From Acidimicrobiia bacterium (lineage in GTDB: Bacteria > Actinomycetota > Acidimicrobiia > Acidimicrobiales > Ilumatobacteraceae), in the NCBI GenBank assembly GCA_013821025.1, contig JACDHN010000005.1:1-21478 (forward strand): a DNA stretch of 21,478 nucleotides, given 5' to 3'. Shown here in pieces: positions 1 to 8,757 of the stretch (position 1 is its first letter; each line of letters starts with the position of its first letter). The position numbers were made by a program, and so were the translations under genes. The notes beneath the pieces are model-generated. The model saw only the letters and a list, made by a program, of their open reading frames with translations. It searched no databases and was not told the origin of the DNA.

Positions 1-922
1 ACACCCCGATCACCCGGTCGGGGTTGTCGAACACGACCCGTTCGACGTCGGCAGCGCTCAACCCGCCGAGTAGCTGGCCGGGGGCGATGACGGTGTTGTC
101 GTCGAGCTGGCAGATACGTCCGGCGAAGGTCTCGTAGCCGACGAGCACCGTGTAGAGAGGTCGGGGGCGTTGGGCGCCGGCTGGGGTGGATGCCGAGCGG
201 GTTGCCATCGCTACCAGGGCGTCGGCTCGCCGTTGCGCTGGGGTACGGGTGACCTCACCGGCGGCCTGTTCGGTGTCGTACAGCTGTCGTTCCAGGCGGG
301 TGAGTTCGGTGAGGAAGATCGACCCGTCGATCGGATCCAGCACGGCGCGGGTGTACACCGACCCGTCGTAGCTTCGTCCCGCCGATGCCCTGCGTTGCTC
401 GACCAGCCGTTCGGCGTCGTCATCGGCGCTGACGGCGTCGGCGTGTTGACGCCAGTAGGCCGCCACCCGCTCGGCGTCGTCGAAGCGCAGCCTGGTGCAC
501 TGGTCGACCAGCATCTTCTCGGAGTCGGCGAAACATGCTTGGCGGGGCCCGTAGTTGGCTCGTCCCAGCAGGTCGACATGATCCGTCGAGATCTCGCCGT
601 CAGCAAGCGCCGCCGTGGTGTGGGGCATCGAGCGCAGCTTGCGTGCCCGTCGCAGCTCGATCTTGGCTGTATCACCCGACAGTCGGCAGTCGTTGCCGAG
701 ACGGGTCGCTGCGGTGCGTGCCCCGTTCGACGCCCACACACCCCGGCCGTCCCACGCCGAGACCAGCTTGGCGCGCACCGCAGCCAGCCGGGTCGCCGTC
801 CGATAGGTGGACACCAGCAGCTCTTGCAACTGCTCGTCGACGAGCACATCGATCTCGATGTCGAGCAGGTCGTTGACGATCCGGTCGAGCTCGTTGTCGA
901 TGATCTCCGGGGAACTGCACAT
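1..922 (-). CDS. DUF222 domain protein, probable HNH endonuclease (13E12 family), 5' part only
   Basis: An open frame of 307 codons runs from ATG at 922 off the left edge with no stop. The start is supported by GGAG (complement of 930-933) seven bases upstream. The protein begins MCSSPEIIDNELDRIV and continues with a long helical, Arg- and Glu-rich region containing RTATRLAAVRAKLV, LSGDTAKIELRRARKL, DGEISTDHVDLLGRA and PLYTVLVGYETFAGR, the usual pattern of DUF222. Family members often carry an HNH nuclease domain after DUF222; that part would lie beyond the left edge, so nuclease function is inferred. These proteins occur in many paralogous copies in actinobacteria and are sometimes treated as mobile elements; their biological role is not established. 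The gene is divergent from putA across about 200 bp. Family assignment is confident, function is not. Confidence 0.82.
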   Translation of the reverse strand, partial: MCSSPEIIDNELDRIVNDLLDIEIDVLVDEQLQELLVSTYRTATRLAAVRAKLVSAWDGRGVWASNGARTAATRLGNDCRLSGDTAKIELRRARKLRSMPHTTAALADGEISTDHVDLLGRANYGPRQACFADSEKMLVDQCTRLRFDDAERVAAYWRQHADAVSADDDAERLVEQRRASAGRSYDGSVYTRAVLDPIDGSIFLTELTRLERQLYDTEQAAGEVTRTPAQRRADALVAMATRSASTPAGAQRPRPLYTVLVGYETFAGRICQLDDNTVIAPGQLLGGLSAADVERVVFDNPDRVIGV

Positions 923-1036
923 CGCATCACTCCGGCGCCTGGCAGGTACTCGGCTGCGAAGCAGCAAGACGGTCCCTCATCGCACACGATCAGTGGCCTA
1001 CCCGTCACCATAGAGAAGGGGTGTGACGCTTGCCGT

Positions 1037-1052
1037 TGGTCGTCCACGACCA
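1037..1052. promoter_or_regulatory. Inverted repeat in the DUF222 gene/putA intergenic region
   Basis: TGGTCGT and ACGACCA form perfect 7-bp arms around a central CC, about 70-85 bp upstream of the putA start in the divergent intergenic region. It could be an operator for a putA regulator, but no matching regulator gene lies nearby and chance is possible. The rest of 923-1121 shows no clear -35/-10 pair. Confidence 0.3.
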
Positions 1053-1121
1053 GGCACCGCCAACGCCACGGTCGGTCGCATCTAGTGCGCCGAGGTGATT
1101 CGATGGAGACGTGATGCTCAC

Positions 1122-4100
1122 GTGAACGAGGACGAGCGCGTCGACCAGGCGATCGCGCTCGCCGCCGAACTGTTGCGATCCAGCAAATCGGATGAGACGC
1201 GCGGTGAACGTCGAAGGCGGCGGCGTCTGGGCAGGCTCGTCAGCGACGCCGCCGGCCGGGAACTGACGCTGGCGCTCACGGACCAGGTGTTGCGCATCGA
1301 CGACCGGCGTCGGGCCGCCAGCCGTTTCGCCGATCTGGTCGCAGAGCACGGCCGGCCCGGAGCGCTCGGAGTGCTCGACTCGGCAATGCTCGCTACTGGT
1401 GCGCGTCTGGCACCCCTCCTGCCAGGGGTCGTGATGCCGTTGGTGGAACGACGCATCCTGTCCGAGGCCCAGGGGGTTGTGCTGGCGGCAGAAGATCCGG
1501 CGTTCGCTCGCCATGTGTCCCGGCGCCGCACTGAGGGCGTCCGCCTCAACATCAACGTGCTTGGGGAGGCGATCCTCTCGGACGCCGAGGCCGAACGCCG
1601 CACCCACTTGCTACGACGTCGCATCGCCCGCCCTGACGTCGACTACATCTCCGTCAAGCTGTCGGCCATCGTCGCCAACCTCGACGTGTACGCCTTCGAC
1701 GACAGCGTGGAGCGCATCTCTGATCGGTTGCGCCAGCTCTATCGCGACGCCGAGGCGGCGACACCGCTGACGTTCGTGAACCTCGACATGGAGGAGTACG
1801 GCGACCTCGAGCTGACAGCGGCTGCCTTCAAGACGGTGCTCGACGAGCCCGAGTTCGAGCGCATCGACGCCGGCATCGTGCTGCAGGCTTATCTTCCCGA
1901 CTCTCACGAAGCGTTGGAGGAGCTCGGCCATTGGGCCACCGCCCGCAGGGCCCGAGGCGGCGGACGGATCAAGGTACGTCTCGTCAAGGGCGCCAACTTG
2001 GACATGGAGCAGGCCGAGGCTGAGCTGAGTGGTTGGAACCAGGCGCCGTACACGACGAAGGCCGATGTCGACGCCAGCTTCAAGGCGATGCTGGAATCGG
2101 CCCTGCGTGCCGAGTGGGCCGACTCGGTACGAGTCGGCGTGGCCAGCCACAACCTGTTCGACGTCGCCTGGGCGTGGGTGCTGGCGAGCGACACGATCGG
2201 CGATCGTGCCGTGGTCGCCGATCGCATCGACTTCGAGATGCTCGAGGGCATGGCCCCAGCCCAGTCCCGGCAGGTGCAGGCGCTGACGAAAGATCTGCTC
2301 CTGTACGCGCCGGTGGTGGAGCGCAGCGACATCGACGCCAGCGTGGCCTACCTGTCGCGCCGACTCGACGAGAACACTTCTCCCGAGAACTTTCTGCGGG
2401 CGCTGTTCGACCTGCAGCCGGGCGACGCCGAGTGGATGAGGCAGGCGGAGCGGTTCCGCACGGCCGTGGCCGGCCGTCACGACGTGTCGAAGCAATCCCG
2501 CCGGGATGTCCTGCCCAGTCGCCCATCCGGCTTCTCCAACGAGCCCGATACCGATCTCACCCGGCCCGGCACCCGTGCCGAGGTATACGAGGCGATCGCC
2601 TCGACGAAGGCCGACGAGCCACCGGTCGCCGACACCACGGAGGCGATCGACGAGATCATCGAGCGCGCCGAGAGGAGCACGTGGGGAGACGTGACGCCGG
2701 CCGGACGGCGACGCATACTCGACGCCGCCGCCGATGTGATGGCGGCCGAGAGGCCTACCACGTTGGCTGTGATGGCCGACGAGGCCGGCAAGACCGTCCA
2801 CGAAGGCGACCCGGAAGTGGCCGAAGCCATCGACTTCGCCAGGTACTACGGCGCCCACTGGATGGAGCTGCTCGACCGCCTGGCCGACGACGGCGTGACG
2901 GCGCACCACCGAGGTGTCGTGGCCGTGGTGTCACCGTGGAACTTTCCCTATGCCATCCCCGCCGGCGGCGTGTGCGCGGCACTGGCGGCCGGCAACCCGG
3001 TCATCCTCAAGCCACCGCCCGAGACCCGGCGCACGGCGTACTGGCTGGCCCAGCAGCTCTGGCGGGCAGGGGTGCCAGACGACGCTCTGCAGTTCGTGGC
3101 CGTCGACGACGGTCCCGTCGGCCAACACCTGGTGTCCCATCCCGGACTCGACACCGTCGTGCTGACCGGCTCATACGACACAGCCCGCACATTCCTCGAC
3201 TGGAGGCCGCAACTGCGGCTGCTGGCCGAGACGAGCGGCAAGAACGCGCTCGTGATCATGGCGGCGGCCGACGTCGACGCCGCCATCAACGATCTCGTGC
3301 GTTCGGCGTTCGGCCACGCCGGCCAGAAGTGCTCGGCAGCGAGCCTGGCCGTCGTCGATTGGCTGTTGTACGACGACGGAGAGTTCCTCGATCGCCTGCG
3401 CGACGCTGTGCAGTCGCTCGTCGTGGGCGAGGGAACCGACCCCCGGTCGATGATGGGTCCCCTGATCCGCCCGCCGGAGGGCCCGCTGCAGCGGGCGCTG
3501 ACCATGCTCGACGACGGTGAGCGCTGGCTCGTGGAGCCCCGGCAGCTCGACGATGCCGGACGCATGTGGTCACCAGGGGTGCGAGTGGGCGTCGCCCCAG
3601 GCTCGTGGTTCCACCAGACCGAGTGCTTCGGCCCCGTCCTCGGTGTCATGCGCGCCGACGACCTGGATCACGCCATCGAGTTGCAGAACGGCGTCAGCTA
3701 CGGGCTCACGGGGGGCATCCACAGCCTCGACCCCAACGAGGTCGACCGGTGGATGGCGCGAGTCGAGGTCGGCAACGCCTACGTCAACCGTCATACGACA
3801 GGAGCCATCGTGCGGCGACAGCCGTTCGGCGGCTGGAAGCGCTCGTCGATCGGTGCCGGGGCCAAGGCGGGTGGGCCCGGCTATGTGAGCCTGTTCGCCA
3901 GTTTCGACGACGTCGGCAACCCGTCCGTGGACGAGGCCTTGGCGTCGTACGAGTCGTGGTGGGCCAGCTACTTCGTCCAGCTGCACGACCCGAGTGAGCT
4001 GTCAGTGGAACGCAATGCCCTGCGCTACCTGCCGCTGCGCCGCGTGCTCGCGCGCTACGACAGCACCACCAGTACGGACGACCTGGAGTTGATGCGCCAC

Positions 4101-4436
4101 GGCGCCCGGATATGCGGTGTCGATCTGGAGCTGTCGTCGAGGGACGATGAGTCCGACGACGAACTGGCGGCGAGACTGCGATCCGTGGAGCGACCTGAGC
4201 GATTGCGCCTGCTGGTGCCAGTCGGTGAGTCGGTGCTGCGGGCGTGCCACGAGTCTGACGTGGCCGTCGACACATCACCGGTCAGCCGTCACGGCCGGAT
4301 CGAGCTGGCGCACTGGGTGCGCGAGCAGGCCATCAGCGAGACAGCACACCGGTACGGACGGCGCCTGATCTCAACCGGCGTCGACCGCCTCGGCCGTGCC
4401 TCGTTCACATCCCGGGGGCCGAGGCGTCACGTCTAG
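1122..4436 (+). CDS. putA: Bifunctional proline dehydrogenase / L-glutamate-gamma-semialdehyde dehydrogenase (PutA)
   Basis: Oxidises proline to glutamate in two steps: an FAD-dependent proline dehydrogenase half and an NAD-dependent P5C dehydrogenase half. From GTG 1122 the protein has 1104 residues. The PRODH barrel spans roughly residues 40-430 (RLNINVLGEAIL, VRLVKGANLDMEQAE, SHNLFDVAWAW, RRLDENTSPENFL). The aldehyde dehydrogenase spans about 480-935: VSPWNFPYAIPAGG, then LAETSGKNA with Glu703, then GQKCSA with catalytic Cys737, ending PFGGWKRSSIGAG. A C-terminal tail of about 160 residues follows, as in other PutA proteins of about 1,100 residues. There is no N-terminal DNA-binding domain, so it is not an autoregulatory PutA. 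The frame also opens at GTG 1095, which has no ribosome site; 1122 has GGAG at 1105-1108, though 13 bases away, so the start is uncertain. Its TAG shares the palindrome CTAG with the stop of convergent arfB. Confidence 0.95.
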   Translation: MNEDERVDQAIALAAELLRSSKSDETRGERRRRRRLGRLVSDAAGRELTLALTDQVLRIDDRRRAASRFADLVAEHGRPGALGVLDSAMLATGARLAPLLPGVVMPLVERRILSEAQGVVLAAEDPAFARHVSRRRTEGVRLNINVLGEAILSDAEAERRTHLLRRRIARPDVDYISVKLSAIVANLDVYAFDDSVERISDRLRQLYRDAEAATPLTFVNLDMEEYGDLELTAAAFKTVLDEPEFERIDAGIVLQAYLPDSHEALEELGHWATARRARGGGRIKVRLVKGANLDMEQAEAELSGWNQAPYTTKADVDASFKAMLESALRAEWADSVRVGVASHNLFDVAWAWVLASDTIGDRAVVADRIDFEMLEGMAPAQSRQVQALTKDLLLYAPVVERSDIDASVAYLSRRLDENTSPENFLRALFDLQPGDAEWMRQAERFRTAVAGRHDVSKQSRRDVLPSRPSGFSNEPDTDLTRPGTRAEVYEAIASTKADEPPVADTTEAIDEIIERAERSTWGDVTPAGRRRILDAAADVMAAERPTTLAVMADEAGKTVHEGDPEVAEAIDFARYYGAHWMELLDRLADDGVTAHHRGVVAVVSPWNFPYAIPAGGVCAALAAGNPVILKPPPETRRTAYWLAQQLWRAGVPDDALQFVAVDDGPVGQHLVSHPGLDTVVLTGSYDTARTFLDWRPQLRLLAETSGKNALVIMAAADVDAAINDLVRSAFGHAGQKCSAASLAVVDWLLYDDGEFLDRLRDAVQSLVVGEGTDPRSMMGPLIRPPEGPLQRALTMLDDGERWLVEPRQLDDAGRMWSPGVRVGVAPGSWFHQTECFGPVLGVMRADDLDHAIELQNGVSYGLTGGIHSLDPNEVDRWMARVEVGNAYVNRHTTGAIVRRQPFGGWKRSSIGAGAKAGGPGYVSLFASFDDVGNPSVDEALASYESWWASYFVQLHDPSELSVERNALRYLPLRRVLARYDSTTSTDDLELMRHGARICGVDLELSSRDDESDDELAARLRSVERPERLRLLVPVGESVLRACHESDVAVDTSPVSRHGRIELAHWVREQAISETAHRYGRRLISTGVDRLGRASFTSRGPRRHV

Positions 4437-4891
4437 TCGGTCGGGGGGCGGCGGAGGCGTTTGGTTTCACCGCGCCTTCTCTTTGCGTCCATTCGCCTTC
4501 CCTGGGCGGCCTTGGACGGCCGCGAGGGGCGCCGCGCCGGAGGAGGTGGGGCGATGGCCTCGGCCACGAGCTCGGCCAATCGTTCCGTGGCGGCTTCCCG
4601 GTTGCGAAGTTGCGACCGGCGCTCTGACGCCACGACGGTGACGACGCCATCCACCAGGCGGCCGCGCAGGTTGCCCAATGCCCGTTCTCGCTGCGTTTCC
4701 GAGAGTGCCGACGACGCCTCAAGGTCCCAACTGAGCTCGACCCGGGAATCGGTCGTGTTGACCCCCTGGCCGCCAGGGCCCGACGCTCTGGAAAACCGCC
4801 ACGACAGCTCGTGCTCGGGGATCGTGACTCTGCGGTTCACGACCAACCCGGACCGTGGCACGGTGGGCCCGTGTCCGTCGCTGGCGCTCAT
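4433..4891 (-). CDS. arfB: Peptidyl-tRNA hydrolase ArfB (ribosome rescue factor)
   Basis: A 152-residue protein from ATG 4891. ArfB (YaeJ/ICT1 type) enters ribosomes stalled without a stop codon and hydrolyses the peptidyl-tRNA. The GGQ catalytic motif is at residues 40-42 in RASGPGGQGVNTTDSRVEL, the typical context of single-domain class I release-factor homologues. The C-terminal third is strongly basic (SRPSKAAQGRRMDAKRRRG), matching the tail that enters the mRNA channel in this family. The frame stays open upstream to 5176, but that extension is low-complexity and overlaps the FKBP gene, so the start at MSASDGHG is preferred. It is the last gene of the greA-led minus-strand run, 71 bp after the FKBP gene. 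Its TAG overlaps the putA TAG in CTAG at 4433-4436. Confidence 0.92.
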   Translation of the reverse strand: MSASDGHGPTVPRSGLVVNRRVTIPEHELSWRFSRASGPGGQGVNTTDSRVELSWDLEASSALSETQRERALGNLRGRLVDGVVTVVASERRSQLRNREAATERLAELVAEAIAPPPPARRPSRPSKAAQGRRMDAKRRRGETKRLRRPPTD

Positions 4892-4962
4892 ACGTTCAGC
4901 ATGCCCGGCATCGCGGGTGATGGGGGTGGGCGGGCGCCGGGTATCAGGCGCTGAAAGGAGGA

Positions 4963-5874
4963 TCAGTAGGTGGCGAACAGGTCGACGACGAGAATCAAGT
5001 CGGTGGACGGTGGCAGGCTGATCTGGGCGTTGCCCTCCTCGCCGAAACCCTGGTCTGCGGGGATGGTGATGACGCGGCGCCCACCGACCTTCATGCCGGC
5101 CAGCCCTTCGTAGAACCCTCTGGGTGTCATCGCCTCCCGGGCGTATTGCACGACCACCGGGGAACCTCCCGCCCACGTGCTGTCGAGTGTCTCGGCGTTG
5201 TCGCCACGGATGGCGATGAGATGCACCTCGAGTGTCTGTCCCTCGGCGATCACTGACCCTTCACCGGGGCGGACATCCTCGGTCAGGATCTCGGTCGCGC
5301 CCGACGACGGCTGGATGTCGAGATCCGTCGGTTCGTCCTCCGGCGTGGTGGCGGGCACGACGGCCACGGCCTCGATCACGAAGCTGATGGCGTCGCCGGG
5401 CTTGATCACCTCGCCAGAGCCCTGATCGCCGTACCCCAGCTCCGCGGGGATGTCGAGCTGTCGGATGCCGCCTGCCTGGATGCCGATCAGACCTTCCTCC
5501 CAGCCCTGGATCACGCTGCCCGCTCCGAGCGTCACCGGGTAGGGCTGACCCTTCTCGTAGGAGTTGTCGAACTCCGTGCCGTCCTCGGTCAGCACTCCCA
5601 CGTAGTTGACGATCACACGATCGCCTTCCTGCGCCTCACGGTCAGCACCGACCTCGATATCAGTGACCACCAGCTCCGTCGGCAGCTCCCCGGGTAGGGA
5701 CACCTCGGGTGTTGGCAGCGTGGTCGTGGTGCCGGGCACCGTGGTCGATCCGGCGGACAACGAGACATCTGTGGTATCGCCGGTGCCTGCGGTGTCGGTC
5801 TCGTCGCCGCAGGCGCCGAGCGCCATGACGGCGAGAGCGAGCGAGCTGCAGATGACAGCGGGTGTACGAAGCAC
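4963..5874 (-). CDS. Secreted lipoprotein with two FKBP-type peptidyl-prolyl isomerase domains
   Basis: A 303-residue protein with a hydrophobic signal peptide ending in the lipobox LGAC (Cys22), so it is probably lipid-anchored on the outer face of the membrane. A Thr/Ser/Pro-rich linker (about 25-62) follows. The first FKBP domain, about 82-173, has the canonical VIQGWEEGLIGI and ELGYGDQGSGEVIKPGD. The second, about 205-303, keeps the fold motifs (GFYEGLAGMKVGGRRVITIP, DQGFGEEG), but the pocket Trp of the first domain (Trp125) is replaced by an aromatic at the equivalent place, so catalysis there may be weaker. Role inferred from family: proline isomerisation and folding of exported proteins. 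It starts 33 bp after the stop of the AarF-like gene and probably shares its transcript. Confidence 0.93.
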   Translation of the reverse strand: MLRTPAVICSSLALAVMALGACGDETDTAGTGDTTDVSLSAGSTTVPGTTTTLPTPEVSLPGELPTELVVTDIEVGADREAQEGDRVIVNYVGVLTEDGTEFDNSYEKGQPYPVTLGAGSVIQGWEEGLIGIQAGGIRQLDIPAELGYGDQGSGEVIKPGDAISFVIEAVAVVPATTPEDEPTDLDIQPSSGATEILTEDVRPGEGSVIAEGQTLEVHLIAIRGDNAETLDSTWAGGSPVVVQYAREAMTPRGFYEGLAGMKVGGRRVITIPADQGFGEEGNAQISLPPSTDLILVVDLFATY

Positions 5875-5907
5875 GCAGCGACCCTACCGACGATAAGGCG
5901 TTCGCCG

Positions 5908-7359
5908 TCAGCGCCTCGCGAGCCACTCGGCCTCTCGCTGGCCCATCGCCGTCGAGGGTGCCCCGTTGACGAAGGGCCACAGCTCTTCGGCGATCTGCCG
6001 GTAGTTGCCGGTGGCGCCGAGATCGCCCAGCAGGGCGTACAACCCCAGGTTGATGCGCTGGATGAACACGAACGCCCTCGGCACGGTGGCGTACTGGGCG
6101 ATCGGGCTCGAGCGGTCGAACGTGTGGCGCACGATGCTGCTGGCGTACTCCTTCGTCCACGTCATCGTCCGGTCCTCTCGCACCGGTTCGTAGAACTGCG
6201 AGAAGTACTCGCCGACGTCCTCGGTGGACACTGGCATGCCGGGCGGTAGCAGCCCGCTGCGTTCCACGAGGCGGCGGAACTTGGCGGTGTCGTGGTCGAC
6301 GGCGGCGGCTTGGACCATCGCCGCAAACGTCGCCGTCTCGTCGTCGGTGAAGTACTTGACGAGCCCGAAGTCGAGGAACGTGACGTGGCCATCGCCGTGG
6401 AACAGGTAGTTGCCGGGATGAGGGTCGCCGTTGAATGCCCGCATGCGGTACAGGCTGCGGAACACGAAACGGAACAGGCACTCCGCCGCCAGGTCCCGCT
6501 CGGCGGCGTCCCACGCCAGCAGCTCGCGCCAGGTGTGTCCGGCGACCAGCTCCGACGTCAGCACCCGCCTGGTGGACAGCGCCGGCAGCACGTCGGGCAC
6601 GCTGATGAAGGGGTGCCGGCGGTAGTAGTCGGCGAAGTGTTGCTGGTTGACGGCCTCGATGCGGTAGTCCACCTCCTCGATCAGCCGCTGTCGGATCTCC
6701 TCGGACAACTCGGCGGGGTCGAGGCCCGAGAAGCTCTGACGCATCAGCATCCCCAGCAGCTCGGTGTTGCGTAGGTCGGACTCGATGGCCTTGTCGACGC
6801 CGGGGTATTGCACCTTGACGGCCACGGCGCGCTCGACGCCGCTGGCGGGATCGGTGACGACAGCCCTGTGCACCTGGCCGATCGACGCCGATGCGATCGG
6901 CACCGGATCCCACTCCAAGAAGACCTTGTCGGGCGGCCCCCCGAGCTCGCGTTCGACCACGTCAGCGGCGAGCTGCGCACTCATCGGCGGGGCGTCGGCC
7001 TGCAGTTCGGCGAGCGCCTGGCGTACGGGTTCTGGTAGTCCGTCGTCGAGGTAGCTGGCCATCTGGCCGACCTTCATCAGCGCCCCCTTCATGTTGCCGA
7101 GGCGCGCTGCCACCTGCTCGGCCGTGCGCAACTTCAGGGCGTCGTCGATCTCGATGCGCCGTTCGGCGGACGCGAACATCTTGCGGGCTTCGGCTGACGC
7201 GTAGGCGCCACCGAGGTTCACGCCGAGTCCGGCCAGTTCGAGGTTGCGGGCCCGGCGGCTGCGCTGGGACACGGGACGAGCGTCGCCGACCCGTTGTCGC
7301 CGGCGGCGGACGATGACGGCAGCGACCACGATCGAGGCGACAGCGACAGCCCGCACCAT
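5908..7359 (-). CDS. ABC1/AarF/UbiB-family atypical kinase-like protein
   Basis: A 483-residue protein. The N-terminus is a short hydrophobic segment (about residues 3-17) followed by Arg residues, a likely membrane anchor. The family signatures are present in order: KxGQ at Lys96-Gln99, the Ala-rich loop PIASASIGQVHRA at about 154-166, VAVKVQYPG with Lys182, EVDYRIEA at about 229, the catalytic-loop equivalent NGDPHPGNYLF at 310-320 and LDFG at 329-332. UbiB-type proteins are ATPases linked to quinone or lipid metabolism in other organisms; the substrate here is unknown, and an actinobacterium would normally make menaquinone, so ubiquinone synthesis should not be assumed. The gene lies 20 bp after the hydrolase gene and 33 bp before the FKBP gene. 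Confidence 0.93.
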   Translation of the reverse strand: MVRAVAVASIVVAAVIVRRRRQRVGDARPVSQRSRRARNLELAGLGVNLGGAYASAEARKMFASAERRIEIDDALKLRTAEQVAARLGNMKGALMKVGQMASYLDDGLPEPVRQALAELQADAPPMSAQLAADVVERELGGPPDKVFLEWDPVPIASASIGQVHRAVVTDPASGVERAVAVKVQYPGVDKAIESDLRNTELLGMLMRQSFSGLDPAELSEEIRQRLIEEVDYRIEAVNQQHFADYYRRHPFISVPDVLPALSTRRVLTSELVAGHTWRELLAWDAAERDLAAECLFRFVFRSLYRMRAFNGDPHPGNYLFHGDGHVTFLDFGLVKYFTDDETATFAAMVQAAAVDHDTAKFRRLVERSGLLPPGMPVSTEDVGEYFSQFYEPVREDRTMTWTKEYASSIVRHTFDRSSPIAQYATVPRAFVFIQRINLGLYALLGDLGATGNYRQIAEELWPFVNGAPSTAMGQREAEWLARR

Positions 7360-7379
7360 CTTGCTTCGCCGTTGGGTGG

Positions 7380-8213
7380 TCAGCCGGCTGCGCGCTCGGC
7401 GCCGCGGCCGGCTCGGCGGGCTCGACGGGCGACGTCGGTGCAGGCGGCGACGAGGGCCGGGACGAATCGCCGGGCGTCGTTGATCACTGCCGTGTGGTCG
7501 CCGTCGACGCGCACCGCACGCGCCTGTGGGATGCCCTCGAGCAGCTTGACCTGACGGCGCACGGGCACGACGCCGTCGCGCCGGGTGATGACCACGGATG
7601 TGGGCACGTCGATCTCACCGATCCAGTCGGACGACGAGAAGCGACCGAGCGCTCCGCCCGCCTCGAGCACCATTCGCCAATCGTGGCCTTCAGTCTCGGC
7701 GATCGCCCACGGCTCCCACTGGCTCGTCCTGCGCTGGCGGTAGAACTGCTCGGTCAACCACGATCGGGCGACGGGCGGCGTCACCCGAGCCAAGCCCGCC
7801 AGACCTGTTAGGCCGAGGAACGACAGGTGCTGCTGACGCGTGCCGGCGAAGTACGAGGCCGTGGCGCACAGCACCAGTCCCGAGATGCGGGCCCGGTGGC
7901 GGCGCCACAGCAGCTGGGCGACCGGACCGCCCATCGAGTAACCGACGGCGATGAACCGGTCGATCCCCATGGCCGCCGTGACGGCGGCGACGTCGTCGGC
8001 GCAGTCGGAGAGCCGGAACGGTCGCAGCGAGCGGATGCCACGGCCGTGGCCACGGTGGTCGAAGGCGACCACCCCGAAGTGCTCGCCGAGGGCCTGGTAG
8101 CAGGTGAAGAAGTTGAGGTCGGCGGTCGCCGTCCAGCCGTGCAGCAGCACAACTGTCGGCGCCCCTGGCGGCCCGGGGAGTTGGCGCACGAAGAACGTGC
8201 CGCGACCTGCCAC
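7380..8213 (-). CDS. Alpha/beta hydrolase
   Basis: From GTG 8213 this is a 277-residue alpha/beta-fold hydrolase. The oxyanion segment is VVLLHGWTATADLNF, the nucleophile elbow is GYSMGG, and the acid and base candidates are Asp in ITRRDGVVP and His in DGDHTAV. DHRGHGRG is typical of the family. The substrate cannot be told from sequence; esterase or lipase activity is a guess. The start needs care: the frame reads open and protein-like for another 20 codons upstream to CTG at 8273 (PELPPGGDVVVAGRGTFF), a stretch I recall as usual in related hydrolases. No ATG, GTG or TTG lies in that stretch before an upstream in-frame stop. The CTG overlaps the greA stop as CTGA and has GGAG five bases upstream. 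Either start is possible. Confidence 0.9.
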   Translation of the reverse strand: MAGRGTFFVRQLPGPPGAPTVVLLHGWTATADLNFFTCYQALGEHFGVVAFDHRGHGRGIRSLRPFRLSDCADDVAAVTAAMGIDRFIAVGYSMGGPVAQLLWRRHRARISGLVLCATASYFAGTRQQHLSFLGLTGLAGLARVTPPVARSWLTEQFYRQRRTSQWEPWAIAETEGHDWRMVLEAGGALGRFSSSDWIGEIDVPTSVVITRRDGVVPVRRQVKLLEGIPQARAVRVDGDHTAVINDARRFVPALVAACTDVARRARRAGRGAERAAG

Positions 8214-8269
8214 GACGACGTCGCCCCCTGGTGGCAGTTCGGGAACGCGTGGCTCACCGCCGGAAGAGC

Positions 8270-8749
8270 TCAGGGCGTCTCCACCTCGACGACCTCGACT
8301 CGCAGCTCGTCGCCGGTCGGGGTCTCGTACGTGACGGTGTCACCGGATCTGGCTCCTGTGAGAGCAAGGCCCAGAGGTGAGGCCGGGCTCATCAGCTCGA
8401 GACCGTTGGTGTGCTCCTCGATGGAGCCGACGAGATACGTGTTCACGTCGTCGGGCCCTTCGCCCTCGTAGCGCACTTTGACGATGCTGCCAGGGCGCAC
8501 TGTGCCGTCATCGACGATGTCGACGATCTCGCAGTGGTCGAGGATCGACTCGAGCTGTCGGATCCGGCCCTCCATGTGACCCTGCTCTTCCTTGGCGGCG
8601 TGGTAGTCGCCGTTCTCTGACAGATCCCCGAGCTCGCGGGCCCGCTCGATCTTGTCGGCGATCTCGATGCGGCCGCGGCCCGTCAAGTCCTCCAGTTCGG
8701 CTTGCAGCCGTTCGTGGGCGCTCGGGGTCAGGGGGTGGGTCTCGGACAT
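8270..8749 (-). CDS. greA: Transcription elongation factor GreA
   Basis: A 159-residue GreA-type factor that reactivates backtracked RNA polymerase by stimulating transcript cleavage. The N-terminal coiled coil carries the acidic tip in LGDLSENGDYHAAKEE, with Asp42 and Glu45 matching the catalytic acidic pair. The C-terminal FKBP-like domain covers about residues 80-159 (PGSIVKVRYEGEG, SPASPLGLALTGARSGDTV). Length is normal. The start has no Shine-Dalgarno but has a TANNNT hexamer eight bases upstream, so the mRNA may be leaderless. It is the first gene of the minus-strand run through hydrolase, AarF, FKBP and arfB. Confidence 0.96.
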   Translation of the reverse strand: MSETHPLTPSAHERLQAELEDLTGRGRIEIADKIERARELGDLSENGDYHAAKEEQGHMEGRIRQLESILDHCEIVDIVDDGTVRPGSIVKVRYEGEGPDDVNTYLVGSIEEHTNGLELMSPASPLGLALTGARSGDTVTYETPTGDELRVEVVEVETP

Positions 8750-8757
8750 GCAGTGGA

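Noticed and set aside
211..1047. Minus-strand 278-codon frame over the DUF222 gene
   Set aside because: Ser/Thr/Arg-rich; the neighbouring minus frame from ATG 922 gives the recognisable DUF222 protein and a good ribosome site.
1611..2909. Long minus-strand frame of 432 codons inside putA
   Set aside because: Antisense shadow of a GC-rich gene; the plus frame has full PutA motifs.
2033..3520. Plus-strand frame of 495 codons inside putA
   Set aside because: Arg/Gly-rich out-of-frame shadow with no domain.
4934..4951. Small inverted repeat GCGCC-N8-GGCGC between the FKBP gene and arfB
   Set aside because: Only five pairs and no T-tract on the minus strand; too weak to call a terminator within a likely operon.
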